Assembly (NCBI GenBank): GCA_008931825.1
Contig: QXVZ01029847.1
Coordinates: 3,546 to 31,247, forward strand
Reading direction: 5' to 3'
Origin: Phallusia fumigata
Taxonomy: Eukaryota; Chordata; Ascidiacea; Phlebobranchia; Ascidiidae
Length of the DNA stretch: 27,702 bases
The notes below the pieces were generated by a model, which worked only from the letters and a program-made list of their open reading frames with translations, searched no databases and was not told where the DNA came from. A program made the position numbers and the translations under genes. Below, piece by piece: positions 1 through 12,200 of the stretch; position 1 is the stretch's first letter; each line of letters starts with the position of its first letter.

Positions 1-209
1 AAAAAATCGAAAAAAGGCGCGGAATTTGAATTAGCACGATTCGACGAAGGACAGCGGGCAATTGTGACGTAACAGTGGCGTGGAGCACGTGACTGGTTGT
101 GAGGAGAAAGGCACCTTGCGGTTAATGCTGAGATCCGCGGCGACAAGAGCGAATGACGTCACCCGAGGGTGAAAAGTAATGATTATGACGTCAGTGTGAC
201 GCAACACTC

Positions 210-264
210 CTAGCGCGAAATGTTGTTAGCCCCGCGCTGTCTAATCTTCTGCTTCTGGATGTTT
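210..264 (-). CDS. PLCG1: PLCG last coding exon (candidate)
   Basis: After a good acceptor (CCGTTTTCAG) the frame carried over from 913-1085 reads [17 protein letters not shown] and stops at TAG (210-212). The basic, Gln/Lys-rich composition continues that of the preceding tail exon, and the split codon AG+A gives Arg. No similarity supports it, so it rests on splice site, phase and composition. If the intron were retained, the previous exon would instead read through to a stop at 834-836. Confidence 0.55.
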
Positions 265-3200
265 CTGAAAACGGAACCGCACATGGTTAGCTATACAATA
301 TATACGGAGCGTTTTAACTTATTCAAATAGAAAAATGTAGCAGAGATTGGGATTAGAACTCATAACCACAGGTTTGTAGCTTACAACTCAGTACAGGGGT
401 GGGCAACCTGCGGCTCGTCGACATGTTTTTTGTGGCTCTTCTAACTGAATAGTAATATCCCAAACTGATAAACACTTATTTCAAGTTTGTTTCAATTATC
501 AAAATATTGCCGTTTTAAAAATTTTACGTTTTGGGGGCCTGTGGGTGAACCGATGGGTGAATTGGGGTAAAAAGGTGTCAGTGCACAACTTCAGATATGC
601 ATCTATCATGTGTGAAAATTTGAATAAGTTTGAACAACTCCTTCTTGGTCAAAACGCGGGAACAAACTCGCGTTAGACAGAAAAAAGAAACAAAGAAAAA
701 AAACAGAGTAAAAACAATATGTGTCCCCTTCATGGAAGGGGACCCATAATTATACATGCATTGTGTGTTGTATCTGTATTGACTTTAAAAAACTACAACT
801 ACTTCACAAACTGATTTTTCGGCTCGCTAGTGTTTATGGTTTTCCGCAAGTGACTCTTCCATCGAACAAGTTCGCCAACCCCTGCCAGTATAACGTAAAC
901 CGGGTAAGTGACCTTTCTTTCCTTTGCTCCTTTTTCATGAATAGCGCCTTCTGCTTTTCGCAAAGCTCCTGATGATACTGGGTGGATTCGAGCGACGAAT
1001 TATTCATCTGCCTGATCTTACCTTGCAGCTCCTTCGTCTGGTCCCGGAGTGCTTGAATGGAGTTGTACAGCCCCTCGTCCTCCTCCTGTCGAAGTGACGT
1101 CATAAATAGTGACGGAATTATACATCAGAAATATTAGGTACAATAACAGGTGATATGACAAACTGTTTTGAAGTCAGGAAAAGGTGGATATCACTAAAGT
1201 TTAAAAGAGACGACGTGGCGTATACTGGGTCATAAACTACAGAGAAACTGGATCCACAATGGCCAAGCAACTTCTATTGATAAAGTAACACTGAGCCAAC
1301 ATCCCTTTGGATCCCAAGCAGTTGTTTGGCCATTGTGGATCCAGTTTCTCTGTAGTTTATGCCCAGTTGTGGCATTGGACAGATGACGTGGGGCATGGCT
1401 TTTCAGCCTGTTACTCACAACAAACTGGAGTGCCGTAATCTGGCTACGCTAGCCTAAACGGATAATGTCCTGTCACCAGCTGCACTGATAAGACCTTACA
1501 GGTCAAAAAAGTGTGCACTGTCTGCAGCTCACAAATCAAATGAAAGCGTTTTGTAACGTTTGGTATGTTTTTTTAAACAGTAAACACAAATCTGGTCGTA
1601 ATTGTCATCATAAATATGTTTGTCCAAATAGTCTTTGAAAGCGATGTGAATCACTAAAGACGGTATGAGCATTGCCAAACTATTCGGGTCAGCAGATTTC
1701 TAACAGAAACTATCAAAATTTTGATTGATGTTAAATGTACAACTATTTACTTATTATCGCGTTTTTCAGAACTTAAGAGTCCATTTTGGGGCTTGCGCTT
1801 TTTGAAGCGTGGTTGTAAAGCCTTACACAGGAGACCCCTTGGGTAAATTGTATAGTCATGTTAAACGTACCCGGGCACTCCTTATATCGACATTGACCAG
1901 CAAGGCAGCGAGATGAATATCTTCACTGTACTGATTCTTCAGCGGCACGGAACGAAGTCCTGGTAAGTCAAAAAAACATAATATTCCATTTGCAAACTAG
2001 TGATTGGCCGTAACTTCTTTGCATAGCGATTACGACCAATAAATTTTCACAGCACTGTAAATACCACGGTAAATACGCCTTGAATATCCTCTTTTATACT
2101 TTTAGGAATAAAAAAAATTCAAATTACAGATAAAAAATTGGTGAATTTACCCAAAAGTCGCAAAAAAACATTTAAATATTTCGCATTGCACGAACTATCG
2201 AAGAACGAAACTTCTAGGTGATGAATTAAAATAAATACTGCTGTTTTTATTTAAATTTTACGTTTTGAGAGCCTATGGATCATCATGCATACCAACAGAA
2301 AACATAAACGCGGGCATTACCTGGCTTCATACACGTCACAGGAATGGTTGCCATGGCAATCTCGTTGGGGTCACCGAACATGTCCTGGTCGTACACAGTG
2401 AAGCGGGCAAAGGCAGTGTCTGGACAGTGTACGTCGAAGTCGAATGCTGTGTTTTCGTCCCAGTACGGGTTCAAGCCGTTGTCGTCTGGTAAACGAATTC
2501 CACAATGTTTTTACTAATTTATTTTTATTTTTATTTTTTATCACATTAGGTTTTTCTAAAGAAGATGCGATGCCGAATGTGTACACCTGAACCTGTTTAT
2601 TGAAACTCTGAATGTATCAGAGGTGGTCAAAGTTACTTCAATCTAGAGATGTGCAAACGATGAAACCCAAATTTCGATGAGTCACAATACAAAATTTAAA
2701 AGCTAATTTATTCGCACACATATTAAAGTGTGTGCAACAAAGCTTAATTCCGCGTGGTGACGAAATGAATACGCATATTTGCAAGAAAATAAAACATATT
2801 TATTCGTATTTTACGGCACATAACCACTAAAAATGTACAAAGATAGTGCGCCGCCCCCATAGATAGAAGTCGTGCTTGCAGGAAAAGGTTTATGCCATTT
2901 TCCTAAACGTACACAATGCTGTCGCGCTAACCACTCGGCCATCTTGGCGGTTTCGTGGTGCTTGCTGTTGCAAACGATTGTTGAGTTGAGTTGAGTTGAG
3001 TTTATTTCGCTTGGTGACAGAAATCGTAGCGACACAATTGCACTAAAACAATCACCAAGCCGGAGATGGCTGCGCAACGTCAAAACGTTATGTTCCGCGA
3101 AAAATCAGTTAGGGGGGCCTGAAACTAGCTAGCGATTCTACCAGCTATGTTACATAAACACATATGACTTAGTCACCTTTCTTGGGTGTCTTCATTTTAT

Positions 3201-6200
3201 CGTCGTCAAACTCACATCCGATAATTTCGACTTCGACGAACGGACAAGTGAGGCCCCTTCCTGACTTGGGGAGGTGGCGGGCTCCGACGACCTGACGTCA
3301 CAATCACAGTGTTACGTCACAATAAACATCAGTTTTGCATTTATTGCAATAAAACTGTTAGTTAAAGCATTGTGGTCCAATTGTAGGCCCCATTTTCAAC
3401 CCGGAAATTCAGTCTGATAAACTAGGGGTCGGCAAATTTTCCCACGCGGTGGGCCAAAATCAAGATCAGCAAGGTGTCAGAATTCGATAAAATGATCACT
3501 TTTTTATGATCAAAATGTGGTAGCTGCAACCGCATATAATGCATCATCTTCCCAATGGGACCAAAAAACGTTTCATCACCAAGTTCTCACCTCCATGTTA
3601 ATAACGAGAGGATCCGATTCGTTCATGTTGGTCTTCTCATATGGATGATAAGCGTCCCGCTCCCTCAGGCACCTTGGCTGCAAAACGTATCCGCACCTGT
3701 CGTACATCTCGAACCTAGCCTCGTTCAACTGCATCGGGCGATCTACGTCACAATAAAACACGTGACGTAATTATGACGTAACTTTTCAAACTTCGCTAAG
3801 TCTATAATGGCGAATAAACTATGTTTTAAAAAGAGTTTAAATTTGAAATGTTAAAATGATATGACGTCACCACGTTGCTACGTCACCAATGCAGAAGGAG
3901 AGTTGTTTGACGTCATAAACATGTCAAAAAGTCCCATCATATAGTAAGGCGGCAGTTATTAAAAACGCAGTAAGCTATTAGTAGTTATGACGTCACACTG
4001 TAAATAATCTTGAAACTGTATGACGCCAGATTTTGGTTATTTATGACGTCATGGGTTAATATGTACCGACGATTTTATGTGTTTAGTGAATTTTTTACAA
4101 ATATTTGTGACGTCATTGAATATATGACGCAGCGTTTTACCTCCAGTCTGGAAGTTGAGCGAGACGAGTTGGCTTCCACAGTTCCAAAACGGCATTGGAT
4201 TATAATTGGACGAATCCACTCTTGCACCCTGAACGTAATGATGTTGAGTTTTAAAGCAATACGTGCAGACAAGGGTATGGGAAATGGATGCAGTCCCTTT
4301 ACAATTGGCAAATATGGTAAAAACAAGTTCCAGTTGCAAATAAAATGTTCGTAGATGCTGGAGCTGAGTTGATCTTTAAGGATGAAAATTAAATTAGAAG
4401 GCGAATTTGTCCACCGCAGGCGGAATCAAGTATTAGGAAAATATATTTCGACTAAACCATCATCGTCAGTTCCATTTTTAGATGGAAGAAAACATATATT
4501 CCAGATATTTGTGCCGACTAATTCTGTCTGCATTTGACACTGTTTCTTTCAAATTTCGAGACTTTTAACAATTTGTAGTGATCGTACACATGGCGGCTGT
4601 TCGAGGTTTACGTATTGCCAACTCAGAACATTTTCAGATGAGATATTTTCGATCTGTCATCTCCTTTTTACCTTTGGATAAATCCTTGAAAACTGCCGGT
4701 TGTTGTACATGATGAACTGCAACGCTTTATCACGTGACGCAGACTTCTCCGCCTTTTGCTCCGGGAATGACGACATCTCGAAACAATGGCCCCCTGTGTG
4801 ACGTCACAGAGATAAGAAGAAATTTGTTTTCCGAGTAAAGTAAAACCCTGACGGTTTTTTATGGATACGGTTCCAAATCCCCTTGGTTTTGAGGAATATG
4901 AAAATACGACAAACAACCTATTGTTACTGGGTTTGGGATACCGGGAAATCCCGGGGTTTGAGACATTTTCTTCAATCCTGATCCCGGAAAAATTTTCACC
5001 AAAGTCCAGGAATTTTAATAATGTATCTAACATGCAGGGGCGCAACGCATTATGTGTTTGACGTCACCGCCAGTGACGTATGTGTCACGGACGCGTCAAC
5101 TCACGGTAATGGGGATCTTCGCAATACTGCACGGGACGACAGTAAACCACCAGATCCGATAATTCCACCGCTATCCGCTTCTGCCGCTCGATGTCGCGCT
5201 TCGCCTTCGCGCGACTCAGGGACTTCATCGCCTGTGACGTCACACAAGTTTACTTGTATCAAACGGCGTTAACTGGGCTGCCAAATTTTTGGCTGGCGAG
5301 AAAATCATGGAGTTTGGATCTGTTGACGTCATTAGGCGTGACGTAGATTATTTATGACGTCATCAACATAGAAGAAAACGCCAAATAATCGGTTAAACCT
5401 TTGTGAAGTACTTGCGCAAACTAATTATCGATTTTTAAAGAAACTAACGTAAACACAACCGCTGGGTGGCGTACCTCGGTGGCGAGCTGATCTTTGGAGC
5501 CTTGAAGCAGCTCTAACCAGTCAACCAAATCCTCACGTGACTTGGCGCTCAGGTGGGCCACCTCGTTGTTAGCCATGCGAATCTTGAATGCATGTTGGTG
5601 ATTCTCTTTAACCTGCTCTCCGAGTTCTGAACAGGAAAAAAGTTAGCATGGATTTTGACTTCCTTAACCAGATAAGCTTTTTCAAAATAGAAAGAAAAAC
5701 AAACTATTACATTAAGATGATTATTTTTTCCAAATGATTATTTTAATGTGCAACCACAATAACGAGTGACAAAGTGCATATGTAAACAGGCGTTTAACAG
5801 ATTTGACGATGAGCCTACTAAACTCAGAATCACAAAAAGTTGTGACGTCATCAACATGGCACGCGAAGTAATGAACATTTTAAAATATTTTGTAGACTAG
5901 CACACTGTGTTCGAACCGTTGCTGGACCATGCTTTAGAATGATACGTAAAAGTGCAGAAGTCAAGCGGCGTATTTGGTCTTCTGGGTCAGTTGTCGTGGA
6001 TACGAATACCACCGGATGCGAGTGATGGTTCAAAACTGATAAAAGCTTGACCTCTACTCACCGATTTTGCAGTTGGAAAGGTCAAACGATCCTTTTTGTA
6101 ACTCTCCGAGCACATTTCCAGTGTTTTGCTAAAACAAAAAAACTTAAAATGCGTTTTTTGTTTCACCAGTGTATTAAGTGATAGGCGAACGCCTGAATAA

Positions 6201-9200
6201 GTTATCTATGCTCATAAAAAAACGCCCTTCCATCTACGTGATCCATCTGTGTGCAGGTTTTTGTATTTCTAAAGTCGGTTATCACAAAGTTGTACTACAA
6301 ATCGAACTGTGTTAGTTCAAAGAAGGAGTGGAAAACCTATTTAGTGTTGCGGACCCCACGAATTGCTCAACATTACGGACGGGCCTCAGAAAATTTGGCT
6401 GTTACGCCATAAAAGTAGTAAGTTTGTGAAAATTTTAAAGAAAGTTTGACGTCATAATATGGTTGAATGATTGATATACATCGCTAATAATGGCGAATAC
6501 ATAAAGATTTATTAGATTTGACTGTTATTTATGTTGACACTGACTTTACCAAAATTCTCATGCAAGCAGGCCGCCTGTTCCCCACCCCTTCCTAGATGGT
6601 TTTAAAAAAGATGGTTTTCTTACGTTGTCCTCCGGTGCTTCGACTCCGTTTCTNGATTTATTAGATTTGACTGTTATTTATGTTGACACTGACTTTACCA
6701 AAATTCTCATGCAAGCAGGCCGCCTGTTCCCCACCCCTTCCTAGATGGTTTTAAAAAAGATGGTTTTCTTACGTTGTCCTCCGGTGCTTCGACTCCGTTT
6801 CTATCTGAGTTCTCAATTTCTTCCACATAGTTGCTAGGGAACCAGAGACCGTGTTTCCCACCGTAATCGCCCTGCCACCTGAAACAAAATCGCAAAAAAA
6901 TCGTCTTAGTTCAAGAGTTTTTTTACCACACTTATCAGACTTTTAGGATGTGGTTCTTTTTGGTGTAAGATCCAAACTCGAAATCTCAAGTTTGTAAGGA
7001 GTCACAAAAAAGGTTTGTTTTGAACAATGACCTCTCACGAGATATCATCTAAACCATGGGGTATTTGTACCCCAAGGGGTGTTAGTTCTGTTCGTATGGG
7101 GGTGCGAGGGTGCTGAAGCGCAAGGGCTGGGTATATAGATACGTCATGACATGTGAAACAACCTATGGAAAGTTTATGTGATGCTGAAGGGATGGCGCCA
7201 AAGAAAAAGGTTCGGAATCACCGATCTAAACAAAGTGTTCCAATTGTTACGTTTTCGTGACAACTGTCATTGATAACAGCAACCCGAAGACTTAAAGAGG
7301 GCAGAAATTGTTAAAACGCAACCCTTAGCATAGCAAAAGAAGTGGCATGACAAAAAAATGCTCTTCTAAGTTATAAAAAAATCTTGCTATTTTTGGCTGT
7401 TCTCTTAGTAAAAGCGTTATTGATTTTCTAGCAGTGTCATAAGTGCCACAGAAAGGTTGGACAAGACCGGTTGAGAGTCACTGCTTGGAACTGTTGCACA
7501 GTTTTGTCTGATACGTTGGTTAGAACATTGGTTCTCGAAATTTTTTGGATACGCTTCTGGAAAAGTTGGTTGGGCTTTTAAAAGACCAGCGATAAGAGTT
7601 TAATGAGGAAGCTTATAATTAAAGTTAAATTAATTGATACAAAACAATGTTACACGTTCGTGATAATTACCATCAATATTAGCAACCTTGAGACTCTATT
7701 GTGCAGAAAATATTGTTACGCCACTTTTAGCAGGGAAATATGAGTTGCATGCCAAAAAATTCTCGCTGTTTTAGAAAGCGTTGATGATTTTCATAGTAGT
7801 GTAATAAGAGCCGCAAAAAAGGATAGTTGGTAAACTGTTGCACATTTTTATGTAATAGTGAGAACAGTGTTTTTCAAACTTTTTTCAATGCGTCGCTTTT
7901 GGAAAAGTTGGTTCGACTTTTAACGCTCCAGCGATACAAATTTAATGATGGAGCTAGTTATTCAAGTTGAATTTATTGGTACAAAAACCATTTAGGAAAC
8001 GGAATTATTGTGCGACGCCCTTGGAAAAAAGCGACGCAGCATAGAGTTTGAAACCACAACGTCAGAAAATTAGGCAATTTTTCAATTTTTGCTGCGTATG
8101 GTTGGCTACTTTTTAAGCGAGCAAGTCAAGAAAAACAGATAGAGTGACAGATTTGATAGACTTACCAGCCCTCATTGTCTTGCTTGGAAACATTTGTGAT
8201 GATTGCGTGTTTGCAGAATGACAACTCGTCCTCCCTGGTAGCCTTGTAGTCGTACAAAGCCTTTACGGTGACACTGAGCGTGTTTGGGTGAACGTATGTT
8301 GGACCATTGTTGCCCAATGAGTATAGATCAGGTTCCTGTGGAAATTAGAATGTACCACTCCACTGACAGCGTATTGATAGGCGAATGCACTCATAACAGA
8401 TTATGACATCACACATGCGCACTTCTATTGCTAGCGAGCAAAAACGAAAAAAAAAAAAATCTCCCACTTCCTAGCCAGTGTCACATCACAGTCACTGGCG
8501 CCCACTTTGAGACACGGTTCCAAAAACAAAGTTTAGTATATGATTCGTAATCTCTTTTGTTTGTCTAAAGGCTTCCTAAACCCACTGAAAAAATAGAAAT
8601 CGGCAAAAGCGATTGAAGCTTAACTTACTGTGGCGCCAGTAACGTATGCGAAGTAAAGGCTTGAAATTTTAGCCCAGAAAAACGTATATTTACTTTTCTA
8701 CGAGAAAAACATCTATGGCTTTCACTTTATAGCTAAGATTTTGACTTTGCTCGGTTAAGTGAAAACGAACCTGTTCCAGCGAAGCGACGAGTTCGTTGGT
8801 AGCCGGGTATCTCAGTTTCATTTTCCTGTACAGCGGATGGGTTTCGTAAAAGCTTATCACCCCGGAGAGAGTCTCAAACGTGGCGTTGCCGATCACAAAG
8901 AGTCGGCCATCTTGCTTGATCCGACAGTGCTTAATTTTGCCCTCGGCCCTGCGAGAAAGCTTAATTGTTCAAGTGGATCCTAAAATTTATACAAACCCGT
9001 AAAACATTTTATGCCCAATATGCATGGACAAACCAGCAGTAGAAAAAGAAAAGCAAAAAAACATTTAGTACGATTACATGCCCATCACGAGGCTGGGCTT
9101 CTTTACTGGGACTAAACTTGGACCTAGCCTAAGTTTTAAGCCAAAAAGAGGCCCTCTTCAGAAAAGGGAATCTGTAATAATAGTACAACCCTATTGGTAT

Positions 9201-12200
9201 TTCAACACCAACATCTTTAAGACTATTTCAATTTATACAAACATCTTCAAGACCAAGAAACTCACACATAAAGGGAATTCGGAAAATATATACGCTTAAA
9301 AATATAAATCACAAGGCCGACGCGGAATTTCAACCCGCAACCTGTTGCTTAACTTCAACGTTTTAAAAACAACAATTCCACGCATTAAAAATACAAGCAG
9401 TGCGATTTACCTAAATGATATGGCATAGTAGTTCGTGTTCGGGTCGTTGGTTATGCATTTCCTCACTAGGAAGGCACTGTCACGTGGTATGCGCATCAGT
9501 ATGTTCTCAGCTTCCTGGCGTGTCATGTCCTTGTGGTACCACCTGGAATTGTACGGAAAATGATGTATTTAAAAAAAAACTGTCACAGCAACTTGAGAAA
9601 AAAATACATTTTCAAATTTTCAGTTTTTAAGGGATTAGATTGATCACAAACTTTGTTGTAACCGAATGTTTATCAACCTTACTTTACATGACCCAAATAA
9701 TACAATGAGGAAATGTCGTGCTCCCACTCATTTTAAGCTTGTTGCGACCCAAACGCGCAATTTGCAAACACCTCTATGGCCCAACCATAGAGGTCGATTT
9801 CCGGGGTGGCAGGGGTGGCGGCCGCCCCACTAGAAATTTCTAGAGTGGCAACCATTATAAATAGTCTATGCTGCCACCCCAGAAATTTTCTGGATTCCCT
9901 TATATTCTTGCTTTGAAAACATATGTTGCTTGCGGCGACACGAGGATTTTCTGAAGACTTGTTTATACCAAACACGTGCGAGGCGAGCGACACAAATTTT
10001 TTTCCTTCGTTAAACATTGCAGGAAAAAGTCAAATTTTGCTCATCTCGTGTGCTATATTCACCGATAATATTAGCGATTACAGAAAGTATATTGACGCCA
10101 CGAACCAACAGGCGTACGTTGTGTAATTTTATCACGTGTCAGACCGCTTGGATTTGATCATTTCGCCACCCCACAGGAAAAAAATTTGCTAAAAAGTCGA
10201 CGCCTATAGGCCCAACAGTCGGCCATGGCCTACTTGGTAAAAAACACTAGTTATACTATAGCGTATAGATAAGAGGACACTTTTTTGTACAGTTCAGGAC
10301 TGCACAAGTTATAACGAATACAGCTTGAACCGTCAAAATGTGCCTTTTACGGAAAATGCATAACTAAACACAGACAATACAGACTTGCACCTCCAATGTT
10401 TCAACCTACTCTTTGTTTTCATGAGCGTTCGGGGCCGGAACAGGATCTGTCAATAGAAGCTCGAAGTCCAGGGTTCGATTCCGGAGAGGAAAACGTTGGT
10501 AGTGCCATATAAGGCTGTACAAGCTGTCGAAGTGGAGAGTGTTGACCAGATAATAGTAAGTCACCCCATTTTTCTGAACGGATTGGATCCGACAGTGTTT
10601 CACCTGTCCATGATACCTGTCGAGATTTCAAATGTTTTATGTGTGTTTAATTTTGGGTTATTATGTAAATTTACATTTCTCAAACTTTATTTGATGCGAC
10701 GCATTCGGAAAAGTTGGTTGGACTTTCGACGCACCAGCCATAAGAAATAAGAAATTATAAAGACGCTTATCGCTTATTATCAAATTTGTATTTATTGACA
10801 CAAAAACCAAAAGGCTACGATACGGAATTATTTTGCGACTATTGGATTGGGACAATTATAGCAATGTCCGTGGTATATCATTTTCCCGCTTTGTTGTACA
10901 ATAATACTGTAAAATAAATTTTTTTAATCAATGTATCAGATTGATATCAGTGCCATAAAAGATACACAAAATAAACAGGTCAAAGACTCAGAAAACATTT
11001 AGTCGTTAATTTTTAGGAAATATTAATTAAAACATCTTCAATATACCATTTCATGTAGAAAAAAAAACTTATTCAAAAGAGACTATTTAATTGAAAAAAA
11101 TGAAACTGACAAAAAAATTGTGGAAAATAATTTGTCACGAACAATTATCTTATCACAAAGTGAAACCAATAAATGTTAACCAAGTTAGCCAAACAGTTTA
11201 CTCACATAAAACAGACNGGTATTAACTTCATAATCATTAAAAACGGCTTGGTGCAAGACAATTAATCGATCTTCCAGAACAAAGAGACTTTAGCATAAGG
11301 ATACCGAAACCTTGGTTGCAATTAATTAACGGCTTCCCGTATTTGGCAATTAATAATAAAACTTTGGAGCCATTGTGCTTGGGAGGTAAACTTAGTTTTT
11401 TCATCATACTGTATAACGTCGAGGGTCTTAACCTTTCGTAGTGCCAAATTCGAAACTTTAAGTTTGTAAAGAGTCCCATGAAAAGTATATTTCAAACAAG
11501 GACTTCTAAAAAATAACATCTGAACAAACTGTTGCAATTGTTACTCTTCGCGATAATTTCCTCCGATAATAGTAACCTGTAGACTTAGTGCAGGAATTTG
11601 TTACTATGGCGAACTTTTTTTGCTATTTTTTGTTGTTCTATTAGTAAATTTTTGTTTAATAAGAGACCCTGATATAACCTAAACCGGAGTAAAAATGTGT
11701 CAGCTGAAAAAGTCAAAGCTGGTTTTACCCGAGAAGAGCTATAAAAAGAACGGCAATTAAAACTGGGCACTGCATTAAAATTCACCAGCAAACAACTCTA
11801 TTCCACAACACTGTATTTGTTCTTAAAGCGGAAGTTCGGGATTCATTTTAAAAAAGGTTAATTACCCACCTTTAAAAATGTCAATGAACATTGTGGCCAT
11901 GTGACGTTGCTGTTGCACTTTGCAGTGATTTTCAATGGACAGAATAACGGGAAGGCTGGAAGGTAGAACACAAGGTCAGGTGAAGGTCAGAAAATAAACA
12001 CAAAGAGTCAAATCTGTAGACTTTTAGATTACTCGAACAGTGATGGACATTCTCAACCATTTTGCCAGACCCAGTTGCCTCCAAACAACAGCCTTAAATT
12101 TAGACTTGATAAAGTCATGATCCTCTTTCCCTTTAAATTATGCCAGCTTGTACCAAAAAGTTAAATACACTACATGTTTTTAAGTTAAATACACTACATG

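Noticed and set aside
3555-3770. 71-residue plus-strand open frame
   Set aside because: It is the antisense shadow of the Y-box exon at 3591-3742.
5851-6033. Open minus frame with [10 protein letters not shown] that resembles a PH strand
   Set aside because: Exons 6062-6128 and 5475-5626 join directly in phase and already supply this part of the split PH domain.
10465-10485. GGGTTCGATTCCGG on the plus strand, a perfect tRNA B-box sequence
   Set aside because: It lies inside the nSH2 coding exon, where the minus strand encodes RNRTLDFEL, and no A box or tRNA fold surrounds it. Coincidence.
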